The notes beneath the pieces were generated by a model, which saw only the letters and a list, made by a program, of their open reading frames with translations, was not told where the DNA came from and searched no databases. Shown here one piece after another: positions 12,056-23,185 of a DNA stretch of 64,000 nt. Positions within the stretch are counted from its first letter, which is position 1; each line of letters opens with the position of its first letter. Origin of the DNA: Gonocerus acuteangulatus (Eukaryota; Arthropoda; Insecta; Hemiptera; Coreidae); assembly GCA_946811695.1 (NCBI GenBank), contig OX328125.1, positions 42,094,709 through 42,158,708 on the forward strand, read 5' to 3'. Position numbers and translations under genes: made by a program.

Positions 12056-12504
12056 TTAAAATACATACCAAAATTCCAAATTTTGGATAAAAAAATTATA
12101 TAAAAAGATATATAAATTCATTGATTTTATTGACTTTTCGTATTTATATATTACAATTGAGCAGTTCCATTAAATATAATATAACTAGTCCAATGTCCAA
12201 TATACCGATACATAAACACACGAACACAGACATACAAATAAAAAATAATATAAAGAAAAATAGGAAAGAAGAATTAAAAGATTAAGTAAAAAAAAAAAAA
12301 AAAAACGCTCTATGCAAGAGGAATAGGATTTTACACGTCCATTATGTTGGGTTAAGTACGAGAACCCAATGAACAGTCAATAAAATCTACGAACACAACA
12401 CATAAATATGAAACAGAGATAAATAGACTCTAGGACGCAATAATGTTGCAATTACTTGCCCAAACAAATCGACATCCTATACATCCACAGATCCAAAAGG
12501 GTTC
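12056..12504. other. No feature seen
   Basis: A-rich anonymous sequence. Confidence 0.4.
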
Positions 12505-12653
12505 CATTCCCAAAGGTTTGGTATCTTTTCTTTAGAAAAAAAAAGGCATCAGCCCTATTCTGGCAAGAAAGGGGTGGTAACCTACATGAATATCGTCATA
12601 ACATTTTTCGTCAATTATATTATTTTGACGTTAAAATTTAAACAAATAAATAG
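12505..12653 (+). mobile_element. SINE-B copy with eroded head
   Basis: Body GGCATCAGCCCTATTCTGG, GGGGTGGTAACCTA and tail GACGTTAAAATTTAAACAAA match the copy at 42811-43073. The B box region upstream is not readable. Confidence 0.75.
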
Positions 12654-13095
12654 AACATTTCAATGAATTGGTGTCGGCCATGGTATGCTGTAGTTCATAT
12701 TGGAGCATACCGCCCACGATGACGTCTGTACTGAAATGAAATGCGAGAGCCGAGAGGAATCCTGGAGTCTGGATAGACCAGGGGTTAATAATAAACACGT
12801 CCTAAGAGGAATAATAACCATAAGTGCTTTATAAGAGGGAGGCTGCTGTGATGATGTGATAATCCAGGCCTGCATGGGAGCCATAAACAAACCTAGGCGA
12901 TATTAACTGTCACTCCATACTCTATGATTAACTATAATAACTGATGAGTAAACAGTATGCTTATAAATCATACCAATTGTATCAACAGCTACCTATTTTA
13001 ACTAATTGCCTAGTCCGAAAATGTTTGGTGTTTTTTTTCTTTTAAGTTATGATAATTTTGATTTTTAATTTACTGCTCACCACCAATTCCTAGCT
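12654..13095. other. No feature seen
   Basis: Anonymous sequence without recognisable repeats. Confidence 0.35.
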
Positions 13096-13101
13096 AGGAT
13101 A

Positions 13102-13103
<2 letters not shown>

Positions 13104-13180
<77 letters not shown>

Positions 13181-13779
13181 TTAGTATTTATTTATTTGAA
13201 ATCTGTACAGGTCAACAGTACAATGATCAAGTATGTTGATCCAGATATTATGTACAAGTTGACAAAACTGGCAAAAGTAAAAAATTATTAAAAATAAAAA
13301 ATTTGGAAGAAGCCAACCATTGTTGGCACTTCCAGAGGTGTCTCAATAAATATTTTACTGATCATGAAAAGATCAGGCAAGTAAATTGTCTCGGGGCTAC
13401 TGTCTCTTGAGCCGCCTGGGGGATTGTCTGGATGGGATTGGGATGATAAGGCTTGACCTGCAGGATTAGGATGGTAAGACAATTTGGAGTGGAACGTTTG
13501 GAAACGGGTTTTAGCGAGGTCAAGGACAAATGGGATGTTGAGGTCATTGTGTAGGGTTTTGTTGGATACATAGAAAGGGGCCTTTACAATTTTACGGAGG
13601 ACTTTTGACTGGAATGCCTGTATTCTGTTGATGTTGGATGGTTTTGCAGATCCCCAGAGTTCAAGTCCGTATGTCCATATTGGTCGAATGATTGTTTTGT
13701 ATATCGTTAGTTTGTTTTGTATTGATAATTTAGATGAGGGTCCAAGCAGTCGTCTAAGTAGTCCGTATCGTTTGAATGA
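13104..13779 (-). mobile_element. 5'-truncated Jockey-type LINE
   Basis: Minus-strand pol remnant. Coding is readable from about 13779 downwards: KRYGLLRRLLGPSSKLSI, PIWTYG and PSNIN-IQ-FQSKVLRKI, then APFYVSN-TLH-DLNIPFV. These blocks also occur in the fuller Jockey copy at 50905-52616. Only the thumb and C-terminus are present, and the RT core was never inserted. The 3' end is the (TA)n run at 13105-13176. TSD AGGATAAA occurs at 13096-13103 and 13780-13787. Confidence 0.85.
13105..13176. repeat. (TA)n microsatellite at a LINE 3' end
   Basis: Dinucleotide tract that forms or replaces the tail of the Jockey copy at 13104-13779. Confidence 0.95.
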
Positions 13780-13787
13780 AGGATAAA

Positions 13788-14399
13788 TATAACGTATTTT
13801 TTTTTAAAGAAAATCTTTTATCCCAGGGTTTATCGAATCCACGAACCTTTGCTTAGAGTTCTCACGGCTAAACAATCACGGGTAAAGGGTGTCCAAAAAT
13901 TGCGATCAATAGACATTTTTATTTACAAACATTTCTCAATATATCGCACTAGTATTTCTAAAGTTTCACAACTCAAAAATCGGTGTTTTTCAGTTATGAC
14001 TATAAAAGACATGGTAAATATTTTTTTATCAACCATCAAAACTGTATGTATCTGGCTTCAGAGCTTGTACACCAGAGGGCACTTGTGTCACCCTTCCAGT
14101 CATAATGCCATGCCCCTATATGGGCAAGAGTGAGACATTTTCAGTTGGGTTTTATTTTGAGTTGTGTCACATTAGAAATATTAGTGCGATATGCTCTATG
14201 TTATCGCAATGCTAAAGGTATGGTTTCATACATATTTTCAATCAATTATTAGGACAGCCATCTTAAGAAAAGACTGTACTATACTATTACACGACATTTA
14301 TTTATACTACTTACGTGTGAAACAAGATTATTGGGAGAAATAGACACACATATATAGATAATTTGTTAAAATTAGAGTACACACTTTTGGGGGTCTCCC

Positions 14400-14400
<1 letters not shown>
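13788..14400. other. No feature seen
   Basis: Anonymous. An open stretch at 13849-14133 shows no motif. Confidence 0.35.

Positions 14401-14493
<93 letters not shown>
14401..14493. repeat. (TA)n microsatellite
   Basis: 93 bp of pure TA, the longest TA tract in the window. No element ends are recognised beside it. Confidence 0.97.
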
Positions 14494-14497
<4 letters not shown>

Positions 14498-14776
14498 TCC
14501 CATGTGTGCAGGACTTGTCAGTTTTATATTTATAATATTTTTTCTAGTAATCGCATTCTACAAGTTTAAATTGGCAAAAATGACGATCTTCTTTAATTTT
14601 CTTCAAAAATTATAATTAATAACGCCTCATGATTTAACATGTATTACTTAATTTTTTTGTTCGAGAACTATATAAAATTGGGGAAAATAAAATAAAATTG
14701 AAAAGAAGGATACTTATACCATTTCTCTTTAGAACTACTGAATTTTATTATATTGTTTTGTGCTCAGCATGTTCAT

Positions 14777-14847
<71 letters not shown>

Positions 14848-15211
14848 ATGGCGGATGGTGCATTTATTGTATACCATTCAGATCAAATGGGGACGAGAGG
14901 ACGTCGTAACAAGTACCTCTGAAGACCTCGGGCGAATAAAAGTATTAAGAAAATGGCCTATATCTCAAACATTTTTTTGTATTGGAAGAAAGTCAATGAA
15001 TAAAGAAAATTAACCAATTTTAATTTTAATAAATTAATATAAACGCTAATTTTAATAAATTCACGTCAATTTTATTCATTGACTTGAATAAAGTCAATTT
15101 ATCTTTATGACTGCCTAGTCATAAAGATAAATTGAGTGCTATCTTATTGACCGCAAGCCCCTGAATAAAACGAGAATTATTTATATATACAGTTTGGGTC
15201 ATCTTTCGATA

Positions 15212-15258
<47 letters not shown>

Positions 15259-15600
15259 GTATAGTAAATGCCGAGTTATTTGTGTGTGGGTGTAATATAG
15301 ATGAGTGAGAAGATGGCTGTGTTTGAACCTCGGCTGAAATAAGACCCAAGAGACCTTGGCCAAACCTACGACAGGCTTGATTTAGAGCCAAGTCCCCGAA
15401 GCACTACTTCCGCTTGGCTCGTTTCAAGTCCCTTATTTCTTCACCTTCGTCGGCCTTATCTACAGAAAACACTAGTCTCATACTACTGTCTTTCAATTAA
15501 CTAGAGATAAAGTTTAAATGAAAGATTTGATTATTGGTACAATTGTTTTATCGATTTTCTTCAAAATAATTTAGATACATTGTTTCGCTATTGTTTTTTC
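14494..15600. other. Simple-repeat-rich stretch without genes
   Basis: A ~70 base poly(T) tract lies at 14776-14845 and (TA)n at 15213-15256. Around 15065-15135 a near-palindrome (AATAAAGTCAATTTATCTTT / AAAGATAAATTGA) is centred on the GACTGCCTAGTC run. No coding signal. Confidence 0.6.
14776..14845. repeat. Poly(T) tract
   Basis: About 70 consecutive T. It could be a LINE or SINE poly(A) tail on the minus strand, but no element body is recognised to its right. Confidence 0.9.
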
Positions 15601-15610
15601 GTTTTCTTCT

Positions 15611-15720
15611 TGCAAAATAAAAAGTCCGTCACGCATGAGCTATATAACTAAGCCAATTCCTCAGAAGTTGGGTAGTGTACACTGCATTTCAGTATAATAT
15701 GCTTAAACTAAACAATATAA
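15611..15720 (+). mobile_element. SINE-C body fragment
   Basis: GTCCGTCACGCATGAGCTAT, CCTCAGAAGTTGGGTAGTGT and AATATGCTTA match the body and tail of the SINE-C copy at 38585-38755. No head is present. Confidence 0.7.
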
Positions 15721-15790
15721 ATAACAACCAATACCCGAGCCGGTTTGGCGGCTAAATTCGATTTGAACAGATCACAGACCAACTTCTAAG

Positions 15791-17770
15791 GAACCGATTT
15801 AGTTTGTTTTAAAACATATCTTTGCCTTTAGATACCCACGACGTTTAACGAGTTTCGTTAAAATACAAGAGAAATTAGAAATGAATAAATTAGTACATAA
15901 TTGGAGACTAGAGTAAACCCCCTTTTTAGATTAGCCGATTTAGTTTATTTTTAAAACATATCTTTGCCTTTAGATACCCACGACGTTTAACGAGTTTCGT
16001 TAAAATACAAGAGAAATTAGAAATGAATAAATTAGTACATAATTGGAGACTAGAGTAAACCCCCTTTTTAGATTAGCCGATTTAGTTTGTTTTAAAACAT
16101 ATCTTTGCCTTTAGATACCCACGACGTTTAACGAGTTTCGTTAAAATACAAGAGAAATTAGAAATGAATAAATTAGTACATAATTGGAGACTAGAGTAAA
16201 CCCCCTTTTTAGATTAGCCGATTTAGTTTATTTTTAAAACATATCTTTGCCTTTAGATACCCACGACGTTTAACGAGTTTCGTTAAAATACAAGAGAAAT
16301 TAGAAATGAATAAATTAGTACATAATTGGAGACTAGAGTAAACCCCCTTTTTAGATTAGCCGATTTAGTTTATTTTTAAAACATATCTTTGCCTTTAGAT
16401 ACCCACGACGTTTAACGAGTTTCGTTAAAATACAAGAGAAATTAGAAATGAATAAATTAGTACATAATTGGAGACTAGAGTAAACCCCCTTTTTAGATTA
16501 GCCGATTTAGTTTATTTTTAAAACATATCTTTGCCTTTAGATACCCACGACGTTTAACGAGTTTCGTTAAAATACAAGAGAAATTAGAAATGAATAAATT
16601 AGTACATAATTGGAGACTAGAGTAAACCCCCTTTTTAGATTAGCCGATTTAGTTTATTTTTAAAACATATCTTTGCCTTTAGATACCCACGACGTTTAAC
16701 GAGTTTCGTTAAAATACAAGAGAAATTAGAAATGAATAAATTAGTACATAATTGGAGACTAGAGTAAACCCCCTTTTTAGATTAGCCGATTTAGTTTATT
16801 TTTAAAACATATCTTTGCCTTTAGATACCCACGACGTTTAACGAGTTTCGTTAAAATACAAGAGAAATTAGAAATGAATAAATTAGTACATAATTGGAGA
16901 CTAGAGTAAACCCCCTTTTTAGATTAGCCGATTTAGTTTATTTTTAAAACATATCTTTGCCTTTAGATACCCACGACGTTTAACGAGTTTCGTTAAAATA
17001 CAAGAGAAATTAGAAATGAATAAATTAGTACATAATTGGAGACTAGAGTAAACCCCCTTTTTAGATTAGCCGATTTAGTTTATTTTTAAAACATATCTTT
17101 GCCTTTAGATACCCACGACGTTTAACGAGTTTCGTTAAAATACAAGAGAAATTAGAAATGAATAAATTAGTACATAATTGGAGACTAGAGTAAACCCCCT
17201 TTTTAGATTAGCCGATTTAGTTTATTTTTAAAACATATCTTTGCCTTTAGATACCCACGACGTTTAACGAGTTTCGTTAAAATACAAGAGAAATTAGAAA
17301 TGAATAAATTAGTACATAATTGGAGACTAGAGTAAACCCCCTTTTTAGATTAGCCGATTTAGTTTATTTTTAAAACATATCTTTGCCTTTAGATACCCAC
17401 GACGTTTAACGAGTTTCGTTAAAATACAAGAGAAATTAGAAATGAATAAATTAGTACATAATTGGAGACTAGAGTAAACCCCCTTTTTAGATTAGCCGAT
17501 TTAGTTTATTTTTAAAACATATCTTTGCCTTTAGATACCCACGACGTTTAACGAGTTTCGTTAAAATACAAGAGAAATTAGAAATGAATAAATTAGTACA
17601 TAATTGGAGACTAGAGTAAACCCCCTTTTTAGATTAGCCGATTTAGTTTATTTTTACAAGATATATTTGCCTATAGATGTCCACGACATTTTCTAAATAC
17701 CGTTGCAATATAACAAAAATTACACGCGGTATGGAAAATTAGTCATTTGTTTATGGAGTAAGCCCCCTTC
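15791..17770 (+). repeat. Young satellite array, 141-142 bp unit
   Basis: Thirteen nearly identical head-to-tail units plus one diverged terminal unit. The marker AGATTAGCCG recurs at 15928, 16070, 16211, 16353, 16495, 16637, 16779, 16921, 17063, 17205, 17347, 17489 and 17631. All spacings are 142 except one of 141. Units starting near 15791 and 16070 share a one-base-shorter variant (GTTTGTTTTAAAAC). The unit is homologous to the two or three diverged ~143 bp units inside the (TA)n elements at 5965-6655 and 41905-42642. The array is followed by the same GGTTAACGAACTCG block, so it is an expanded internal minisatellite. Near-zero divergence implies recent amplification or homogenisation. Confidence 0.97.
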
Positions 17771-17880
17771 CAGATGGATCGATTTTGATGGTTAACGAAC
17801 TCGTGCAATCTTTTGCTAAGGGAATCTTTTGCTACGTACTAAGTTTTGTGGTGAAAAGACAAATACTTTTTAATTCGTGG
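17771..17880 (+). mobile_element. Distal block of the (TA)n element after the array
   Basis: ATCGATTTTGATGGTTAACG, AACTCGTGCAATCTTTTGCT, then AAGTTTTGTGGTGAAAAGAC correspond to the unique block that follows the minisatellite in copies I and II. The (TA)n tract and the coding-like tail are absent here. Confidence 0.75.
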
Positions 17881-17997
17881 TTTTTTGTTGTTATTACATT
17901 TAAAAATTAAATGAGTGTGTCAGTAAAACAAGGTATGAAAATATGTGTTTCCTAGGGCGAAGGGGGGGAGGGAGTCCTCGTTTTTTTTGGTTGAATT

Positions 17998-18051
17998 TAA
18001 GGCGTGTCAACCGTTGGGGTCATTAACGCCAGATATAATGACCCCAACGGT
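17998..18051. repeat. SINE-A tail remnant fused to a perfect hairpin
   Basis: On the minus strand GGCGTTAATGACCCC...GCGCC-like sequence resembles the SINE-A tail. It is also one arm of a perfect inverted repeat: ACCGTTGGGGTCATTA (18010-18025) and its exact complement at 18036-18051, with a 10 base loop. Confidence 0.6.
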
Positions 18052-18084
18052 CATAAGCTCCTCTTCTCTTTGAGATGCTATTTT

Positions 18085-18190
18085 TTCACGAAAGATTAAA
18101 ACCAACCAATAACTCTTTCTATTCGATTACTTATGGAACTAGAGCAACAAACGGAAACACGCTAAGATGACGCAGATCCTTTGAGTTGGA
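18085..18190 (-). repeat. Dispersed repeat 'CATCTTAGCGC', copy 1
   Basis: The complement reads GCGTCATCTTAGCGTGTTTC and ATAGAAAGAGTTATTGGTTG, shared with 31645-31760, 35205-35280 and 49280-49390. The two plus-strand copies sit at the left edge of longer repeat units carrying TTTTTTGTAGAG. Function and class are unknown. Confidence 0.65.
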
Positions 18191-18781
18191 CTTTTTAATT
18201 AAATTTTTGATATTTTATGTTTGATCTTTTTTTTTTTCTTTCTTCCTTTCTATCTTTTTTTTTATATTGTATTATATACATTTATTACAGTTGTTTAGTT
18301 GTATACTGATGTGTTTTAATTTTATGGATCTCCTATTTTGTTTGTACACTACAATTTTATAGAGCAAATCGCACAGTCACGTGCTCTAAAACCGAATAAA
18401 TAATGATCCATTAGGTGTCATATCTTTGGAGCTTGCTAGACGCCTGAGCATCGTAACATCAGAATGATAATGAAAAAAAAAATAATAGTTACAAGAACTT
18501 AAAAGAACCTTAGAATGAATTTATAAGAGCTGATGTACCTTAATATACCTCTTCATTTCTGGAATAATAAATTCGTCAAAAGAAAGTTATGGTTCATGCA
18601 GGCATTTTCTGCGTGCCATACCGATGACTCATAGCACTCCTGGGTGACAATAGGAGACAGTCTATCGTCTGCTTTCTCCTTAAAGCTTTTTTTGCTGCTC
18701 AGACATTGTTGGCTGTTGGTGGTTCATGATATTCTTCATATTGGAAATATACAAAGCACTCCTTGCAACAGTCACATTTCA
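18191..18781. other. Anonymous sequence with LINE-like 3' end
   Basis: 18290-18410 ends AAACCGAATAAATAATG after a hairpin-like GAGCAAATCG...ACGTGCTC, which resembles the 3' untranslated end of a non-LTR element. No coding part. Confidence 0.3.
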
Positions 18782-18981
18782 NNNNNNNNNNNNNNNNNNN
18801 NNNNNNNNNNNNNNNNNNNNNNNNNNNNNNNNNNNNNNNNNNNNNNNNNNNNNNNNNNNNNNNNNNNNNNNNNNNNNNNNNNNNNNNNNNNNNNNNNNNN
18901 NNNNNNNNNNNNNNNNNNNNNNNNNNNNNNNNNNNNNNNNNNNNNNNNNNNNNNNNNNNNNNNNNNNNNNNNNNNNNNNNN
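18782..18981. other. Assembly gap
   Basis: Exactly 200 N. The true length is unknown, and reading frames crossing it are meaningless. Confidence 0.99.
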
Positions 18982-19945
18982 TAGTTCGTCATGGTACTGA
19001 TCACGAACCGCCAAACCCCCGCTCTGAATATTTCCGAATTAAGTTTTCTTCAGTTTCCTCTCTCTCCTAACCCTAATGCAGGCATCTGGTCTATTTCTGT
19101 ATTTTAACTTCGAGCCTGTTCGGGAACTCGTCTTAAAGGAAATCACCATCAGAGTAACCAATTAAATCAATTAAATAATTGAAACATATCAGGACCTTGT
19201 GAAATGGAACAAATCCTGATGTTGGGAAATGGAATACCCCAGAGGAGTCAAAGTTTTTAAAGTGCTTCAGGATAGCAAGGGCGAAAGTTTACTCTCTGCA
19301 ATGCTGATTCATAAACCTGATTGAATTTTTCTTAGACAATGCTGCTATTCACTTTAACTTGAACTGTGAGAATAATACTAAAGGCGAACCAGAGAAACAA
19401 GGCGAAGCGTCATGTTACCTACATATTTGTGACTCGAAAAAAAAAAATCGATATTTCAGGTTCGCCCTTTCTCTTCCGGGGCCCTATATATATAATATAT
19501 GATACATCTCTTTCAGTTTTAAAGATTCTCTATGGGGAGTGAAAACACAATCTCTTCTGTCATGCAAAAAATGGGTTGCTATAATACGGCATGCTAATCA
19601 CTTATCGTTCATTGGAAGAAAATTGGACAATTTAAAAATATATTAAAAAAATTCATATACATAAAATCATCTGCCTCTTCCTATGGCCTTATTTCAACTT
19701 TTAGCGCGTTTCCGTATCGTTCTACCTATAATCGTTAAAATTCTTCAAATTTTAATTATGGTTACGTTCGGAGTTATAGAGTTAAGTATTAGAAAAAATG
19801 TAATAATAGAGAAAAGGGAGACTTCTGGGGATATTCCTATATTTTCTTACCTATCTCTAAAAACGTTTGGAAAATCTTAAATTAAGTGAAGGAAATCTTA
19901 ATCTTTTCCATTCGAGACGATATGGCAAGATCTAGACCAGATGAT
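18982..19945. other. No feature seen
   Basis: Anonymous. 19683-19880 is open but without motif. Confidence 0.35.
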
Positions 19946-19949
19946 CTCT

Positions 19950-20400
19950 GATTAGATTAGATTAGATTAGATTAAACATGACTCCTATACCCTCGCCTTG
20001 CGGGGTGCACATCGGCTGTTGTCCTATTGTGCGAGTCTTGTACAGCTGGTCAGGCTTCTCTCAAACTCTTGATGAATCTCAGATACTGCCTGACTTCCGT
20101 CGACCTCCTGATTTCATCCTCATCAAGGCTACCACGCTCAAATATTACATAATTAGATGTCTCATCCTTACCTTTGCACCATCTGCATACCGGTGAAGAC
20201 CTCTTGATTCGATTAGTTTTCGCTGGACAACTCTCCAACTTCTTCAGACAGGTGTTCATTAACGACTGACAATAGTCAATCAATTCAATCATTGATTGAT
20301 TGACTTTGATCAATGAACAAGCGAGAGTAGAAGGACCGCTGATAAGAAAAGCTGGATTGAGATTGTTAAGTCTGTGGACGATGACACTAAGGCCAGCTAT
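19950..20400 (-). mobile_element. LINE RNase H-domain tail ending in (TTAGA)n
   Basis: On the minus strand the end of a non-LTR pol ORF is readable. The pattern LIDYCQSLMNTCLKKL (family form LTGHC-LN-HL-KLG) leads to SPVCRWCKGKDETSNYVIFE, the zinc-finger-like C-x2-C block followed by the position where H-x4-C is expected. SLREA-stop follows. The second metal ligand is worn (YVIFERG instead of HVIFECG). Downstream the copy ends in five TAATC repeats (19950-19975 on the plus strand), a simple-repeat tail typical of some Jockey/I-group LINEs. Coding part 20050-20313. Confidence 0.8.
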
Positions 20401-20589
20401 AGCCCGATAGATAGAGGGGTTTAAGCTAACCCAGAAGATTTTTTTTCTAATATCCTCAGGTTTGGTGTGAGTATGCTGAAACCAAGTTTTCCAACTGGAA
20501 AGCCGGGGGGAGAACTTTGCCCAGGCGAAATGTTAGCACATTTTTTTAGTTTTCCTCATTAATTTAAATACCGGGAGCAAAGAAAATTA

Positions 20590-20886
20590 AATTCTGCTTC
20601 AAATGAACTGTTCGAAGTCCAAATTCGGTCAGGTAAAATTGCCGCTATCGCTAGCCAAATGTCTGTTTTTTAATTTTGGCTCAATTAAAAAATTTTAAAA
20701 TTGGTCAAATTTATACGTTTTTGTGCTTTTTGGACTCCATTAATGGATGGATTAATCCAACCTGTAAGTTGTTAAAAGTGGGCTCTATACAGTTTTTTTT
20801 CCAAAATTGGAAAACAATTGTTGGGTTTTGGCTAGCGATCGCGGCAGTTTTATCTGGACTTCGAACAGTTCATTTGATGCAGAATT
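20590..20886. mobile_element. MITE with ~70 bp imperfect terminal inverted repeats
   Basis: Left end AATTCTGCTTCAAATGAACT then GTTCGAAGTCCA...GCCGCTATCGCTAGCCAAA. The right end is its complement with few mismatches (AATTCTGCATCAAATGAACT). Total length is 297 bp and no coding capacity is needed. The flanks TTA/TAT leave the TSD open (TA or TTA). Superfamily not assigned. Confidence 0.8.
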
Positions 20887-21970
20887 ATACAAAATATAGC
20901 ATTTTCACCATATTTTATTTGATTTCTCAGCTCCTAAGGCGCATTGGACGGAAAGCTCGGACAAGTGTTGACTATTTTTCGATACAGAACCACCGGGGAC
21001 CGATTTTGATGTTTAACAAACTCGTCAAATGGTTAACAAATTTGTTATGGGAATGCTAAATACCCATTCAGATTAACCTTTTTCATGAGAGAAGAATCAT
21101 AATTTTAAAGACCCAAGCTATGAATATTTTTATAATTTGTATTACAGAGTTGGTAATATTTGCATTTTTATCCGCTAGAATAATCTGTTATTTATAGCTC
21201 GACTCTTGAATATATATACATAATAAGTTACTTTGAAGGGCTGATTTGGGCGTTTTGACCAGCGATAATCCATCTGAAATTAATTCATTTCATATCGTTT
21301 ATTATCTAATGCTCGCATATTGGGTTTACCTAGCACTGAGAATTTGGTTGGGACGTGGAAATAAGGTTTATAAGACAATTCTTCTACATTATGACGAGTT
21401 TTAACATTTAAATAAACACAATTTTATGAAAAAAGGTTTATTATTTTTTTAATTTTGCTACTAAATGTGGTCGAATCGTCACCGTGAATGATAACACCCC
21501 CAGCTGATAACAAAGACTCCCCTCCTCATGTTTGCTATAAAAAATACAACAGCTGCTTACTTGTATACAATAACATGTATTTTTATAGAATGCGGAAGAA
21601 GCTTCTGAAATGAGATCACGCAAGATAGGCTTGGAAATGTATATCTACAATGAAGGGGTGCCTTCCACCCCTAGGATTCCTATTCTTTCATGGAAGTCAC
21701 CCTGGGCTACAGGAGTGTCATATATTCTGTATAAAACTGATTTATAAAACTGAGCTTACAAAACACGCGATCTTGTTGAAAATGGTATATTAAATTTTGA
21801 ATAGTTTTGTGGTTATAATTTAGCCCAGGTACAATATAAAATATAGTTAAAACTTGGGAATTAAAATTCCTTACGTCTGCAAGGAAGTTAAAAAACTTAG
21901 AAATTATTGATGTAGATGCTAAGAGATAAAATACCATAACAGAAACATTTAACTGAAATTAGAATTATAT
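20887..21970. other. Anonymous, with a fragment of the (TA)n element
   Basis: 20995-21060 (ACCGATTTTGATGTTTAACA, AACTCGTC, GTTATGGGAATGC) matches the block after the minisatellite in the (TA)n elements. Nothing else recognised. Confidence 0.45.
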
Positions 21971-21973
21971 CTA

Positions 21974-22186
21974 TTTATTTTTATTTAAATTTTAACGTAA
22001 ATTTGTAATTTACTCAGACTTTTTGGACGGGTTATCTATATGTTGCTGTCCATTTGTAGCTTAATCTATTCTAGCCAGGATAGCGCTGATGCATTTTATT
22101 TTTTCCAAAGAAAAGCCACTACAAGTGGGAATTGAACCCACGACTCTTGTATACACCTTAGCACTCACGGTCACCGGGTCTCCTAA
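21974..22186 (-). mobile_element. tRNA-derived SINE-B, near full length
   Basis: Minus strand: head ending CGTGGGTTCAATTCCCAC (B box, one change from TTCGA), GGAAAAAATAAAATGCATCA, body CTATCCTGGCTAGAATAG and tail TTACGTTAAAATTTAAATAA. TSD AATTATATCTA / AATTATACCTA (10 of 11) at 21963-21973 and 22187-22197. Confidence 0.85.
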
Positions 22187-22197
22187 AATTATACCTA

Positions 22198-22835
22198 AAA
22201 CTGATTCAGAACACATACGACTCGAAAATTAAATTTGGTTACTATAAACGGAACCTTGAATAGTAACGAATTAATAGCACAATATTAGAAACTTTCTTAA
22301 ACAAAACGACTAGGATCAAAAATAGACAGAAAAACGTGACGCATGATTTTTGTGATCCTAGAATGAAAGAAGGATAAACTATTTGTTCAAGGAACGTTGA
22401 CCTATTCACTGAACGCTGCATGTTATATCTTTTGTCAGTGAGACATCTTTTTTTATTTTAACATGCTTGCGCCTAGGAAAAAGAGAAACTGGAATCAGAT
22501 AGCAACTTATTGTTAGGTAGCATGTACATCCAGTAAAATAGTCAAGACTATAATAGTATACTCTTCGTTATAGGCGTTTTCTAACGCCCAAAAAAAATGG
22601 AAGTAAGGAAGAGTTTCATTATTGTTTTAATTATTTATTCCTTCTCTCTTTCTCACCCTTTCTCTCTTTGTATTTGTCGTACAAAAAGATATTGCAAACA
22701 ATCAGTAAATAAGCTTCATGTCATAATTATTCTTCAACTGACTTTATTCTTAATCTTCTTATTTTCGTGGTTGGCGGAAGGTCAAATAATAAAAACTTCA
22801 CTACAGCTTTTCACCAACTTTATACGACATTTGAA
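22198..22835. other. No feature seen
   Basis: Anonymous sequence. Confidence 0.35.
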
Positions 22836-22839
22836 AACG

Positions 22840-23185
22840 ATTTTTGTTAATTTATTTGACAAAAAGTAAAAATATGTTTTAATTAGAGGGTAGGAAGATG
22901 GTTTTAATTTTTAAGACCATATTTCTTCAGGAAATTAATTTTAAATGTATGACAAATCGATTGGATTCTTTTCGATGTTGGATTCTTTCAGACCATGATC
23001 AGTCTAGACGTGGCCGTACTGGTGGGAGGTTGTCCTTCTCAGATTGAGGCTGTAACTTTTATATATGTAACTTTTTTCCCCTGAAGAGGCACAAAAAAAA
23101 TGTATGAAACATGTAGGGAGGAAATAAAGTTGGTGAAAAGCTGTGGTGAAGTTTTTTTTTATCTGACCTACCACGAAAATAAGGA
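22840..23185 (+). mobile_element. Penelope-like element 3' end (copy 2)
   Basis: Starts within the end of a pol ORF: NLFDKK-stop (stop TAA at 22867-22869), the same ending as the better preserved copy (INLFDKK at 25750). It continues with AGACCATATTTCTTC, TGGATTCTTTCAGACCATGA, GTCTAGACGTGGCC, TTGAGGCTGTAAC, the hammerhead-like core CCCCTGAAGAGGCACA...ATGAAACATGTAG at 23078-23115, AATAAAGTTGGTGAAAAG, and the tail GTGAAGTTTTTTTTTATC. Confidence 0.8.

Noticed and set aside
14363..14569. Open frames made of alternating YIYIYI residues over (TA)n, here and at 7255, 15119, 42468, 43748, 50341 and 51069
   Set aside because: They are translations of dinucleotide tracts and have no protein meaning on their own.
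14698..15013. Frames with long phenylalanine runs
   Set aside because: Poly(T) translation; likely an element tail.
15791..17770. CRISPR array
   Set aside because: The units are contiguous 142 bp satellites without unique spacers, in an animal genome.
18644..19070. Several frames crossing 18782-18981
   Set aside because: They consist mostly of N.
19950..19975. Telomeric repeat
   Set aside because: The unit is TTAGA, not TTAGG, with only five copies directly attached to a LINE 3' end.
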